Origin: Paracoccaceae bacterium | GTDB lineage: Bacteria > Pseudomonadota > Alphaproteobacteria > Rhodobacterales > Rhodobacteraceae | Direction: 5' to 3' | Assembly: GCA_012036325.1 (NCBI GenBank) | Contig: JAAUPC010000047.1 | Location: 1-14,695 of the forward strand | DNA: 14,695 nucleotides | Shown: piece by piece, positions 6,823-14,695 of the stretch | Layout: every line of letters begins with the position of its first letter | How positions within the stretch are numbered: the stretch's first letter is position 1 | The notes under the pieces: generated by a model | Databases searched by the model: none | What the model saw: the letters and a program-made list of their open reading frames with translations, nothing else | Told to the model about the DNA's origin: nothing | Program-made: the position numbers and the translations under genes

Positions 6823-9800
6823 ATGACCAAATATGACGCTGCATGGGTTGCCGCCGAAGAAGCCAAGCGTGCCTGGCTGGATGCGAACGGGCTTTACAAG
6901 GCCGAGGATGAACATTCGTCCTGCGGGGTGGGGTTGGTGGTTTCCATCAGCGGCAAGCCGAGCCGGAAGGTCGTGGAGAACGGGATCAACGCGCTGAAGG
7001 CGGTCTGGCACCGGGGCGCGGTGGACGCGGATGGCAAGACCGGCGACGGCGCGGGGATCCATGTGCAGATCCCGGTCAAGTTCTTTTACGACCAGGTCCG
7101 CCGGACGGGGCACGAGCCGGATATGGGCAAGCTGATTGCCGTGGGTCAGGTCTTCCTGCCACGCACCGACTTTGGCGCGCAGGAACGCTGCCGCACCATC
7201 GTTGAGGCTGAAGTGCTGCGGATGGGGCATTACATCTATGGCTGGCGGCATGTGCCGGTGAACACATCCGTCCTCGGCGACAAGGCCAATGCGACGCGGC
7301 CCGAGATCGAGCAGATCCTGATCCGTTGCGACAAGGACATCGACGCCGAGGCGTTTGAGCGCGAGCTTTACATCATCCGCCGCAGGATCGAGAAAGCCGC
7401 CATCGCCAGCCAGATTCAGGGCATGTATCTGTGCAGCCTTTCCTGCCGGTCGATCATCTACAAGGGCATGATGCTGGCCGAGCAGGTGGCAGTCTTCTAT
7501 CCCGATCTCATGGACGAACGGTTTGAAAGCGCCTTTGCGATCTATCACCAGCGTTATAGCACCAACACTTTCCCGCAATGGTGGCTGGCGCAACCGTTCC
7601 GGATGCTGGCGCACAACGGCGAAATCAACACGCTGAAGGGCAACGTCAACTGGATGAAGTCCCACGAAATCCGCATGGCGTCGAACAACTTTGGCGACGC
7701 GGCGGAGGATATCAAGCCGATCATCCCCTCGGGCACGTCTGACAGTGGCGCGCTGGATGCGGTGTTTGAAGTGCTGGTGCGGTCGGGGCGCAGTGCCCCA
7801 TTGGCCAAGACCATGCTGGTGCCGGAAGCCTGGTCGAAAGCCACCACCGACATGCCGCAGGCCTGGGCGGACATGTATTCCTACTGCAACTCGGTCATCG
7901 AGCCTTGGGATGGCCCGGCGGCGCTGGCGATGACCGATGGCCGCTGGGTCTGCGGCGGGCTTGACCGCAACGGGTTGCGGCCGATGCGCTATGTGGTGAC
8001 CGGGGACGGGATGCTGATCGCCGGGTCCGAGGCGGGCATGGTGCCGGTGGACGAAGCGACGATCCGTGAGAAAGGGGCCTTGGGGCCGGGGCAGATGATT
8101 GCCGTCGATATGGTCGAGGGGAAACTTTACCACGACGTTGAAATGAAAGACAAACTTGCCGCCGCCCAGCCCTATGCGGATTGGGTGGGCAAGATTGTCG
8201 ATCTGAACGCGCTGTTGAAGGACGTGCCGGAAACGCCGGTCTTTGCCGGGGCTGACCTGCGCAAGCGCCAGATCGCGGCGGGCTTTACGGTGGAGGAGCT
8301 GGAGCAGGTTCTGGCCCCGATGGCCGAGGACGGCAAGGAAATGGTCGCCTCCATGGGCGATGACACGCCGCCTGCTGTCTTGTCGAACGTCTACCGGCCG
8401 CTGAGCCACTACTTCCGCCAGAACTTCAGCCAGGTGACGAACCCGCCCATCGACAGCTTGCGCGAGGGTCGGGTGATGTCGCTGAAAACCCGCTTTGGCA
8501 ACCTGCGGAACGTGCTGGACGAGAACAACAGCCAGACCGAGATTCTGGTCCTGGAAAGCCCCTTCATCGCGAACCGCGAGTTTGACGTGATGGTCGAGCG
8601 CTTTGGCGATCAGGTGGCGTTCATCGACTGCACCTTCCCGGTCGGCCCGTCTTTGGACGATCTTCGCGTGGGGCTGGAGAGGATCCGGGCCGAGGCGGAA
8701 GATGCCGTGCGGTCGGGCGCTGGGCAGCTGGTGCTCACGGATGAACATCAGGGGCCGGAAAAGGTGGGGATGCCGATGATCCTTGCCACGTCAGCGGTCC
8801 ATTCCTGGCTGACGCGCAAGGGGCTGCGGACGTTCTGCAGCATCAACGTGCGGTCGGCGGAATGCATTGACCCGCATTACTTTGCCGTGCTGATCGGGTC
8901 TGGTGCCACGACCGTCAACGCCTACCTTGCGCAGGATTCGATTGCGGATCGGATTGAGCGGGGCTTGCTGGAAGGCAGCCTCACCGATGCGATGCGGCGG
9001 TATCGGGATGCCATCGACGCAGGGTTGCTGAAGATCATGTCGAAGATGGGGATTTCGGTGATCTCCAGCTATCGCGGCGGGTTGAACTTTGAGGCGGTTG
9101 GCCTGTCCCGTGCCATGGTGGCGGAGTATTTCCCGGGCATGCAAAGCCGGATTTCCGGGATTGGCCTGACGGGGGTTGAGCAGAAGCTGGAAGAGGTCCA
9201 CGCCAAGGGCTGGCGCGGCGGGGCGGATGTGCTGCCGATTGGCGGGTTCTACAAGGCGCGGCGGTCGGGCGAAAAGCACGCCTGGGAAGCGCAGACGATG
9301 CACATGCTGCAATCGGCCTGCGACCGGGCCAGCTATGACCTGTGGAAGCAGTATTCGGCGGCGATGCGGGCCAATCCGCCGATCCATCTGCGGGATCTTC
9401 TGGACATCAAGACCCTGGGCAAGCCGGTGCCGATTGAGGAGGTGGAAAGCATCACCTCGATTAGGAAGCGCTTTGTCACACCGGGTATGTCGCTGGGGGC
9501 GCTGAGCCCCGAGGCGCACAAGACGCTGAACGTGGCGATGAACCGGATCGGGGCGAAGTCCGACTCGGGCGAGGGCGGCGAAGACCCGGCGCATTTCGTG
9601 CCGGAGCCGAATGGGGACAATCCATCCGCCAAGATCAAGCAGGTGGCGTCGGGGCGCTTTGGCGTGACGGCGGAATATCTGAACGCCTGTGAGGAGTTGG
9701 AGATCAAGGTCGCCCAAGGGGCCAAGCCCGGCGAGGGTGGGCAACTGCCGGGGATGAAAGTCACGGCGCTGATCGCTCGGCTGCGGCATTCGACGCCGGG

Positions 9801-11361
9801 GGTCACGCTGATTTCCCCGCCGCCGCACCACGATATTTACAGTATCGAGGACCTTGCGCAGCTGATCTACGATCTGAAGCAGATCAACCCGCGCGCAAAG
9901 GTGACGGTGAAGCTGGTGTCGTCCAGCGGTGTCGGGACCATTGCGGCGGGCGTGGCGAAGGCGAAGGCCGACGTGATCCTGATTTCCGGCCACAATGGCG
10001 GCACGGGCGCCAGCCCTGCCACCAGCATCAAGTATGCCGGTCTGCCGTGGGAGATGGGCCTGACCGAGGCGCATCAGGTGCTCGCGATGAACAACCTGCG
10101 GGAGCGGGTGACTTTGCGTACGGACGGGGGCCTGCGCACGGGGCGGGATATCGTCATGGCAGCCATGCTCGGGGCCGAGGAATACGGCATCGGGACCGCG
10201 GCGCTGATCGCGATGGGCTGCATCATGGTGCGGCAGTGCCAGTCGAACACCTGCCCGGTGGGCGTGTGTACCCAGAATGAGGCGCTGCGGCAGAAGTTCA
10301 CGGGGTCGGCGGAAAAGGTGGTGAACCTGATCACTTTCTACGCGCAGGAGGTGCGGGAGATCCTCGCCTCCATCGGTGCGCGGTCGATGGATGAAATCAT
10401 CGGGCGGGCGGATCTGCTGACGCAGGTCAGCCGTGGGGCGGCGAACCTGGATGACCTTGACCTGAACCCGATGCTGATCAGCGTGGATGGGTCGCAGAAG
10501 ATCACCTATGACCGGTCGAAACCGCGCAATGCGGTGCCGGACACGCTGGATGCCGACATCATCCGCGACGGGCACCGGTTCTTTGAGGATGGCGAGAAGA
10601 TGCAGCTGTCCTATGCGGTGCGCAACACGCTGCGGACCATCGGGACGCGGGCCTCAAGCCATATCGTGAAGAAGTTCGGGATGCGGAATGCGCTGCAGCC
10701 GGACCATCTGACGGTGAAGCTGACGGGGTCTTGCGGGCAGTCGCTTGGGGCGTTCTCGGTCCGCGGCCTGAAGCTGGAGGTCCAAGGCGACGCCAACGAC
10801 TATGTCGGCAAGGGCCTGTCGGGCGGCACGATCACGGTGCGGCCGTTGATGTCATCCCCCTTGAAGGCGGAGGAGAACACGATCATCGGCAACACCGTGC
10901 TGTACGGAGCGACAGATGGGTTCCTGTTCGCCAGCGGCCGTGCGGGTGAGCGGTTTGCGGTGCGGAACAGTGGCGCGAGCGTGGTGGTCGAAGGCTGCGG
11001 GTCGAACGGCTGTGAATACATGACCGGCGGTGTCGCGGTGGTTCTGGGGCGGATCGGGGCCAACTTTGGTGCCGGGATGACCGGGGGCATGGCCTATGTC
11101 TACGACCCCAAGGGCGTGGCCGAGGATTTCATGAACCTGGAAACCATCCTTCCCCTTGCCGTTGGCCACCCGCATTGGGAGCTGCAGCTGAAAACGCTGA
11201 TCACCCGGCATGTCGAGGAAACCGGCAGCCGGATTGGTGAGCGGATCCTTGCGAACTGGGACAGCGAGCGGCGGAATTTCCTGCAGGTCTGCCCGAAGGA
11301 AATGGTCAGCCGCCTGCCCTACCCCCTCAGCGACGAAGTGGCGAAGGTTCCGGCAGAGTAG
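6823..11361 (+). CDS. gltB: Glutamate synthase (NADPH) large subunit GltB
   Basis: GltB is the alpha subunit of glutamate synthase: it hydrolyses glutamine and transfers the ammonia to 2-oxoglutarate, reduced through FMN with electrons from GltD. The 1512-residue frame is intact and of normal length. The domain order is as expected. An N-terminal Ntn amidotransferase has the nucleophile Cys34 in SSCGVGL, so a 33-residue propeptide should be removed. Next come the central domain and then the FMN-binding synthase domain. The 3Fe-4S cysteines are 1133, 1139 and 1144 in CIMVRQCQSNTC. The C-terminus is a glycine-rich beta-helix region (GGTITVRP, GCGSNGCEYMTGG). GAGGG seven bases before the ATG supports the start. 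It begins 12 bases after the GFA gene and ends before a strong terminator, so it is probably the last gene of its transcription unit. Confidence 0.98.
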   Translation: MTKYDAAWVAAEEAKRAWLDANGLYKAEDEHSSCGVGLVVSISGKPSRKVVENGINALKAVWHRGAVDADGKTGDGAGIHVQIPVKFFYDQVRRTGHEPDMGKLIAVGQVFLPRTDFGAQERCRTIVEAEVLRMGHYIYGWRHVPVNTSVLGDKANATRPEIEQILIRCDKDIDAEAFERELYIIRRRIEKAAIASQIQGMYLCSLSCRSIIYKGMMLAEQVAVFYPDLMDERFESAFAIYHQRYSTNTFPQWWLAQPFRMLAHNGEINTLKGNVNWMKSHEIRMASNNFGDAAEDIKPIIPSGTSDSGALDAVFEVLVRSGRSAPLAKTMLVPEAWSKATTDMPQAWADMYSYCNSVIEPWDGPAALAMTDGRWVCGGLDRNGLRPMRYVVTGDGMLIAGSEAGMVPVDEATIREKGALGPGQMIAVDMVEGKLYHDVEMKDKLAAAQPYADWVGKIVDLNALLKDVPETPVFAGADLRKRQIAAGFTVEELEQVLAPMAEDGKEMVASMGDDTPPAVLSNVYRPLSHYFRQNFSQVTNPPIDSLREGRVMSLKTRFGNLRNVLDENNSQTEILVLESPFIANREFDVMVERFGDQVAFIDCTFPVGPSLDDLRVGLERIRAEAEDAVRSGAGQLVLTDEHQGPEKVGMPMILATSAVHSWLTRKGLRTFCSINVRSAECIDPHYFAVLIGSGATTVNAYLAQDSIADRIERGLLEGSLTDAMRRYRDAIDAGLLKIMSKMGISVISSYRGGLNFEAVGLSRAMVAEYFPGMQSRISGIGLTGVEQKLEEVHAKGWRGGADVLPIGGFYKARRSGEKHAWEAQTMHMLQSACDRASYDLWKQYSAAMRANPPIHLRDLLDIKTLGKPVPIEEVESITSIRKRFVTPGMSLGALSPEAHKTLNVAMNRIGAKSDSGEGGEDPAHFVPEPNGDNPSAKIKQVASGRFGVTAEYLNACEELEIKVAQGAKPGEGGQLPGMKVTALIARLRHSTPGVTLISPPPHHDIYSIEDLAQLIYDLKQINPRAKVTVKLVSSSGVGTIAAGVAKAKADVILISGHNGGTGASPATSIKYAGLPWEMGLTEAHQVLAMNNLRERVTLRTDGGLRTGRDIVMAAMLGAEEYGIGTAALIAMGCIMVRQCQSNTCPVGVCTQNEALRQKFTGSAEKVVNLITFYAQEVREILASIGARSMDEIIGRADLLTQVSRGAANLDDLDLNPMLISVDGSQKITYDRSKPRNAVPDTLDADIIRDGHRFFEDGEKMQLSYAVRNTLRTIGTRASSHIVKKFGMRNALQPDHLTVKLTGSCGQSLGAFSVRGLKLEVQGDANDYVGKGLSGGTITVRPLMSSPLKAEENTIIGNTVLYGATDGFLFASGRAGERFAVRNSGASVVVEGCGSNGCEYMTGGVAVVLGRIGANFGAGMTGGMAYVYDPKGVAEDFMNLETILPLAVGHPHWELQLKTLITRHVEETGSRIGERILANWDSERRNFLQVCPKEMVSRLPYPLSDEVAKVPAE

Positions 11362-11398
11362 GAATCGGCTGCTCAAACCGCTTTGGATGTGTTAGACA

Positions 11399-11428
11399 GG
11401 GGCCGTTGCTGATGCAGCGGCCCCTTTT
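11399..11428 (+). terminator. Intrinsic terminator after gltB
   Basis: GGGGCCGTTGC (11399-11409) pairs with GCAGCGGCCCC (11414-11424) in an 11-pair stem with one G-U wobble and a TGAT loop, followed directly by TTTT (11425-11428). This is a convincing Rho-independent terminator 37 bases after the gltB stop. It also lies just before the next gene, whose promoter is therefore either upstream of the hairpin (making it part of a leader) or in the short stretch after it. Confidence 0.85.
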
Positions 11429-11451
11429 CCTGCCCTTTCGTGGAGGACACC

Positions 11452-11988
11452 ATGTCTGACCTGATCGTCGTCGCTTTCCCTGATGAAGCCACCGCCTTTG
11501 CCGCCGCCGAGGCGCTGGTGGGCCTGCAAAAGCAGTACCTGATCGAGATGGAGGATGTGGTCGTTGTCACCCGCGACGCGGAAGGCAAGGTTACCCTAAA
11601 CCAGTCGATCAACCTGACGACAGGTGGGGCCATCGGCGGCGGGCTTTGGGGCACGCTGATCGGCCTTCTGTTCCTGAACCCGCTGGTGGGTGCTGCGGTC
11701 GGGGCAGGCGCGGGCGCGATCGCGGGCAAGTTCAGCGATGTGGGCATTGACGACGGCTTTTTGCGCGACGTGGGCCACAGCCTGGACAAGGGGGGTGCGG
11801 CGGTCGGCATGCTGATCCGCAAGATCACCACCGACAAAGTGATGGAACGGCTGGAACCCTTCCGCGAAACGGGCCGTGTGATCCATACCTCGCTCAGCCA
11901 TGAGGCGGAGGCCGGGCTGAAGCAGTTCCTGGAAAAGATCCCGCCCTTGCATTGGCCACAAGATCAGCTTGGCGGCGGTCGGGTGTAA
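11452..11988 (+). CDS. DUF1269 domain-containing protein
   Basis: This 178-residue protein matches the DUF1269 family as I know it; its molecular function is not established. It starts with SDLIVVAF and a helix-rich segment, then a charged stretch EDVVVVTRDAEGK. A glycine-rich hydrophobic region follows at about 57-93 (GGAIGGGLWGTLIGLLFLNPLVG), which could insert into or cross the membrane as a glycine-zipper hairpin. The C-terminal half is soluble-looking. The ATG at 11452 has GGAGG at 11442-11446, five bases upstream; an in-frame GTG at 11440 overlaps that site and is unlikely. It lies directly after the gltB terminator. A role in stress or membrane homeostasis is sometimes suggested for such proteins, but nothing here proves it. 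Confidence 0.88.
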   Translation: MSDLIVVAFPDEATAFAAAEALVGLQKQYLIEMEDVVVVTRDAEGKVTLNQSINLTTGGAIGGGLWGTLIGLLFLNPLVGAAVGAGAGAIAGKFSDVGIDDGFLRDVGHSLDKGGAAVGMLIRKITTDKVMERLEPFRETGRVIHTSLSHEAEAGLKQFLEKIPPLHWPQDQLGGGRV

Positions 11989-12033
11989 GCGCTACCCTTG
12001 ACGGGGCGCGAGTGCCCGCGTCTAACCCTTCGG

Positions 12034-12804
12034 ATGAGCGACAAACCCGCCCCAACCCCGGCTGAGAAAGCCCCGGCCAAGCGCAAGCGCGCGGCCAAGA
12101 CCAAGGCCGAGGATGCGCCCGCGCCAAAGCCACGCCTGTGGCGGGTGGTGGCGAAATGGCTTGGTCGCGGTCTGGGGGCCTTTGCGGCGTTTTATGCCGT
12201 GCTGATCCTGCTGTTCAGCTTTCTGCCCCCGCCGATCAACCTTTACCAGTTGGGTGAGGCCTGGCGGCTGGGCGGGATCGAGAAGGACTGGGTCAGTTGG
12301 GAAGAGATTGCCCCGGTCATGGGCCGCAGCGCCGTGGCGGCAGAAGATGCGAATTTCTGCGACCACTGGGGCTTTGACATGGCCGCGATCCGCCAGGCGA
12401 TTGAGGAAGGCAGCAATCGCGGCGCCAGCACGATCAGCCAGCAAGTGGTGAAGAATGTCTTCCTCTGGCATGGGCGCAGCTACCTCCGCAAGGCGTTGGA
12501 GGCGGTGCTGACCCCGGTGGTGGAGCTTGTCTGGTCCAAGGAACGTGTGCTGCATGTCTACCTGAACGTGGCCGAGTTTGATGAGGGCGTGTTCGGCGTG
12601 CAGGCGGCGGCGCAGCATTACTTTGGCGTGGATGCAAAGGACCTGAGCGCGCTGCAGGCTGCCCGTCTGGCCGCTGTTCTGCCCGACCCCAAGGGACGCG
12701 ATGCGGCCAACCCCTCCAGCTTTGTGCGCAGCCGGACCCGCAGCATCATCTCGGGCGCGGAAACCATCGCCGCAGACGGGCGATCCGCCTGTTTCGAGGG
12801 TTGA
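12034..12804 (+). CDS. mtgA: Monofunctional biosynthetic peptidoglycan transglycosylase MtgA
   Basis: MtgA is a GT51 glycosyltransferase that polymerises lipid II into glycan strands at the outer face of the inner membrane, without a transpeptidase domain. The 256-residue protein has a Lys/Ala/Pro-rich cytoplasmic tail (1-45) and one membrane anchor (about 46-65). The catalytic domain shows motif 1 AEDANFCDHWGFD with catalytic Glu104, motif 2 GASTISQQ at 130-137, motif 3 with Glu164 in ELVWSKERVL, YLNVAEFDEGVFG at 177-188, and AARLAAVLPDP at 209-219. The ATG at 12034 is chosen because it gives the usual short basic tail. No good ribosome binding site is visible, and a TTG at 11998 in the same frame is the alternative. 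UppP, encoded earlier in the window, regenerates the lipid carrier used by this reaction. Confidence 0.95.
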   Translation: MSDKPAPTPAEKAPAKRKRAAKTKAEDAPAPKPRLWRVVAKWLGRGLGAFAAFYAVLILLFSFLPPPINLYQLGEAWRLGGIEKDWVSWEEIAPVMGRSAVAAEDANFCDHWGFDMAAIRQAIEEGSNRGASTISQQVVKNVFLWHGRSYLRKALEAVLTPVVELVWSKERVLHVYLNVAEFDEGVFGVQAAAQHYFGVDAKDLSALQAARLAAVLPDPKGRDAANPSSFVRSRTRSIISGAETIAADGRSACFEG

Positions 12805-12872
12805 GCGGCGCAGGGGATTGAATTCCGCAGGCCATCGCGGCAATGAGGACAGCATCGAAAGGTGTTTGCCCG

Positions 12873-13538
12873 ATGAACCGACTTTACCATGTCCCCCTCT
12901 CGCCCTTTTGCCGCAAGGTGCGGCTGACGCTGGCGGAAAAGAAGATCGAGGTGGAGTTGGTCGAAGAGCGGTATTGGGAGCCAACGCCGGATTTCCTGCG
13001 CCGGAACCCGGCGGGGAAAGTGCCGATCCTGAAGATGGGCACCCGCACGATGAGCGAAAGCCAGGCGATCTGCGAATATATCGAAGAAGCCGCACCCGAG
13101 CCGCCCCTGATGCCGCGCAGTGCCGATGGCCGCTATGAGGTGCGGCGGCTGTGCGCCTGGTTTGACGACAAGTTCCACAATGAGGTGACGTCGAAGCTTC
13201 TGTATGAGCGGGTGAACAAGAAGGTCACCGGGCAGGGCTATCCTGACAGCAAGAACGTTAAGCTGGGGTCGGCGCGGATCAAGTATCACCTGGATTACAT
13301 GGCCTGGCTGCTGGACCAGCGGCGCTGGCTGGCCGGGAATGAGATGACGCTGGCGGATTTCACCGCTGCGGCGCATCTGAGCTGTCTGGACTATATCAGT
13401 GACGTGGATTGGCACCGGCATGCGGTGTTGAAGGACTGGTATGCCAAGATCAAGTCGCGGCCCAGCTTCCGGCCTTTGCTGGCGGATCAGATTTCAGGCT
13501 TTCCGCCATCGGCGCATTATGCCGATCTGGATTTCTGA
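12873..13538 (+). CDS. fzlA: GST-fold protein, probably FtsZ-binding division protein FzlA
   Basis: This 221-residue protein has the two-domain glutathione-S-transferase layout: an N-terminal thioredoxin-like domain (about 1-80, with SPFCRK at 10-15, NPAGKVPIL at 45-53 and SESQAICEY at 62-70) and an all-helical C-terminal domain (about 90-205). In alphaproteobacteria a protein of this length and style is FzlA, a GST-like protein that binds FtsZ, affects filament curvature and promotes septal wall synthesis. It was first described in Caulobacter, where the extreme C-terminus matters. The distinct C-terminal tail here (HYADLDF) fits that, but the FzlA name is from memory of the family; a plain GST with another role is the alternative. 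The ATG at 12873 (AAGG ten bases upstream) is preferred over 12843, which would add ten residues ahead of the conserved M-N-R-L-Y. The mtgA gene before it supports a division or wall role. Confidence 0.75.
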   Translation: MNRLYHVPLSPFCRKVRLTLAEKKIEVELVEERYWEPTPDFLRRNPAGKVPILKMGTRTMSESQAICEYIEEAAPEPPLMPRSADGRYEVRRLCAWFDDKFHNEVTSKLLYERVNKKVTGQGYPDSKNVKLGSARIKYHLDYMAWLLDQRRWLAGNEMTLADFTAAAHLSCLDYISDVDWHRHAVLKDWYAKIKSRPSFRPLLADQISGFPPSAHYADLDF

Positions 13539-13548
13539 ACCTGACCGG

Positions 13549-13597
13549 GCGGGGGGCCAACCCCCCGCACCCCCCGGGATATTTGCGCAAAGATGAA
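13549..13597 (+). repeat. GC-rich hairpin element with trailing GGGATATTT...AAAGATGAA
   Basis: GCGGGGGG (13549-13556) and CCCCCCGC (13561-13568) form a perfect 8-pair stem with loop CCAA, followed by ACCCCCCGGGATATTT and then GCGCAAAGATGAA. I recall very similar elements, a G/C-run hairpin followed by CCCCCGGGATATTT and a purine-rich AAGATGAA, scattered between genes across Rhodobacteraceae genomes, often at gene 3' ends. Only one copy is in this window, so the repeat status rests on that recollection. It lies between fzlA and queG and contains the predicted queG start codon. Confidence 0.55.
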
Positions 13598-14624
13598 AGG
13601 CCTGACGAAAGAGCAGCTGGTGGCGCGGGCCTTGGAGGAGGGTTTCGTCAAGGTAGGAATTTGTCGCCCTGATGCGGTGCCCGAGGCGGCGGGGCGGTTG
13701 CGGGCGTTTCTGGACGAAGGTCGGCATGGGCAGATGGCCTGGATGGCGGAGCGTGAAGCCTGGCGCGGGTCAGCGGCGGCGTTGTGGCCTGAGGCGCGGT
13801 CAGTGGTGATGCTGGCGGAGGCTTACACTCCACAGAGTGACCCGATGGCAGGATTGGCAGAGCGGGACCGGGGGGTCGTGTCGGTCTATGCGCAGGGCAA
13901 GGATTACCATGATCTGGTGAAGCGGCGGCTGAAGCGGTTGGGGCGGTGGCTGGTCGATGCTTCGGGCGCGGAGATCAAGGTGTTTGTCGATACCGCGCCG
14001 GTGATGGAAAAGCCCTTGGCGCAGGCGGCGGGGTTGGGCTGGCAGGGCAAGCACACCAACCTTCTGGGGCGCGATCTGGGGAACTGGGTGTTTCTGGGCG
14101 CGATCTTCACCACGCAGGAGCTGGAGCCGGATGCGCCGGAGGTTTCGCATTGCGGAACCTGTACGGCTTGCCTCGATGTGTGCCCGACGCGTGCCTTTCC
14201 GGCGCCCTACCAGCTGGATGCGCGGCGGTGCATTTCCTACCTCACGATCGAACATCGCGGGCCGGTGGATGAGGAATTGCGGGCGCTGATGGGCAACAGG
14301 ATCTATGGCTGCGATGACTGTTTGGCGGTCTGTCCCTGGAACAAGTTCGCGGTGGCGGCGACCGAGATGGGCTATCAGCCGCGCGTGGGGTTGCCGGACC
14401 TGGCAGACCTTGCGGCGCTGGATGATGCGGGGTTCCGGACGCGGTTTCAGGGCAGCCCGATCAAGCGGATCGGGCGGGACCGGTTCGTGCGCAACGTGCT
14501 TTATGCAGTTGGCAATTCGGGAAATCCGATGCTGCGCCCCGCTGCCGAACGTCTGGTCGAAGACCCAGATCCGGCGGTGGCCGACGCCGCGCGCTGGGCG
14601 GCTGGGCGGTTGGGGCGGGTCTGA
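13593..14624 (+). CDS. queG: Epoxyqueuosine reductase QueG
   Basis: QueG carries out the last step of queuosine synthesis, reducing epoxyqueuosine to queuosine at the wobble position (34) of GUN-anticodon tRNAs, using a cobalamin cofactor and two [4Fe-4S] clusters. The 343-residue frame is intact. The likely catalytic acid is Asp133 in FVDTAPVMEKPLAQAAGLGWQG. Cluster cysteines are 187, 190, 193, 197 (CGTCTACLDVCP) and 213, 240, 243, 247 (CDDCLAVCP). The C-terminal part, from about 295, is helical and HEAT-like (RDRFVRNVLYAVGN...), which binds tRNA in known structures. The ATG at 13593 falls inside the hairpin-associated element and lacks a clear ribosome binding site. A GTG at 13620 with AAAGAG upstream would shorten the protein by nine residues. 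It ends 25 bases before the stop of a converging gene. Confidence 0.95.
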   Translation: MKGLTKEQLVARALEEGFVKVGICRPDAVPEAAGRLRAFLDEGRHGQMAWMAEREAWRGSAAALWPEARSVVMLAEAYTPQSDPMAGLAERDRGVVSVYAQGKDYHDLVKRRLKRLGRWLVDASGAEIKVFVDTAPVMEKPLAQAAGLGWQGKHTNLLGRDLGNWVFLGAIFTTQELEPDAPEVSHCGTCTACLDVCPTRAFPAPYQLDARRCISYLTIEHRGPVDEELRALMGNRIYGCDDCLAVCPWNKFAVAATEMGYQPRVGLPDLADLAALDDAGFRTRFQGSPIKRIGRDRFVRNVLYAVGNSGNPMLRPAAERLVEDPDPAVADAARWAAGRLGRV

Positions 14625-14659
14625 AGGCCGGCCCCGCCCCCCCTTGGCCTAGGCCTTTT
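14624..14659 (+). terminator. Possible shared terminator between queG and the converging gene
   Basis: AAGGCC (14624-14629) can pair with GGCCTT (14652-14657), followed by TT, downstream of queG. AGGCC (14625-14629) can also pair with GGCCT (14646-14650), an alternative stem. The palindrome GGCCTAGGCC at 14646-14655 lies in the same stretch. The long C-rich loop and short T run make efficiency doubtful, but a convergent junction is where a bidirectional terminator is expected. Confidence 0.35.
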
Positions 14660-14695
14660 GTTTCCGACGCTCAACCGCAACGCCGATTCCGGCTT
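14649..14695 (-). CDS. Probable C-terminal end of a minus-strand gene (cut by window edge)
   Basis: On the minus strand, one frame enters from the right edge and reads 14 residues, A-G-I-G-V-A-V-E-R-R-K-Q-K-A, before a TAG at 14651-14649. A hydrophobic stretch ending in a cluster of basic residues is typical of the cytoplasmic C-terminus of an inner-membrane protein such as a DMT/EamA transporter. The fragment is too short to identify the family. The orientation would be convergent with queG. Confidence 0.4.
   Translation of the reverse strand, partial: AGIGVAVERRKQKA

Noticed and set aside
5797..8748. A 983-residue minus-strand open frame across paralogue B, the GFA gene and gltB
   Set aside because: High G+C lowers stop frequency in this antisense frame. 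The product is rich in His/Arg/Pro as expected for a shadow, and the plus strand holds convincing genes with ribosome binding sites.
8791..10575. A 594-residue minus-strand open frame inside gltB
   Set aside because: It is entirely antisense to the conserved FMN domain of gltB and has the low-complexity composition of a shadow frame.
1..14695. CRISPR arrays, insertion sequences, phage genes, toxin-antitoxin or defence genes
   Set aside because: I looked for repeated spacers, transposase motifs, terminal inverted repeats and known defence domains and saw none; the content is core metabolism, envelope and tRNA genes apart from the secreted pair.

Overview
The window looks like a chromosomal segment of an alphaproteobacterium of the Rhodobacteraceae (Rhodobacter/Gemmobacter/Tabrizicola-like). 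The evidence is high G+C, the family style of the DEAD-box helicase, an NDUFA9-like gene followed by uppP, a gltD/gltB locus, a FzlA-like GST-fold gene followed by queG, and a GC-rich intergenic hairpin of a kind I associate with this family. The genus is inference from remembered relatives.

Layout. On the minus strand, 1-1048 holds most of a DEAD-box RNA helicase that runs off the left edge. Behind it is tRNA-Leu(CAG) at 1242-1326, with its own promoter and intrinsic terminator. From 1478 to 14624 every gene is on the plus strand: NDUFA9-like SDR protein (1478-2463), uppP (2468-3267), gltD (3429-4863), two tandem secreted paralogues of unknown function (4985-5683, 5680-6378), a GFA-family zinc protein (6368-6810), gltB (6823-11361) with a strong terminator at 11399-11428, a DUF1269 protein (11452-11988), mtgA (12034-12804), a FzlA-like protein (12873-13538) and queG (13593-14624). 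The last 14 codons of a minus-strand gene appear to enter at the right edge. No gene-free stretch exceeds 300 bases.

How the genes work together. GltD and GltB are the small and large subunits of NADPH-dependent glutamate synthase, but about 2 kb separates them, filled by the secreted pair and the GFA gene. From 4985 to 11361 the genes overlap or nearly abut, so gltB is probably the last gene of that transcription unit. UppP (undecaprenyl pyrophosphate recycling), MtgA (glycan polymerisation) and the FzlA-like protein (FtsZ partner in division) all concern the cell envelope or division. QueG completes queuosine synthesis for tRNA.

Sequence quality. Four conserved genes between about 2.09 and 6.51 kb carry five single-base deletions in total (NDUFA9-like 1, uppP 1, gltD 2, GFA 1), each in or beside a short base run. 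The roughly 8.2 kb after that is clean. Sequencing or assembly error is more likely than gene decay, so I annotate each as one frameshifted gene.

Most of the window is ordinary core genome. The best candidate for something undescribed is the tandem pair of 232-residue exported proteins sharing a C-X10-C-X7-C ... C216 pattern inside the glutamate synthase locus.
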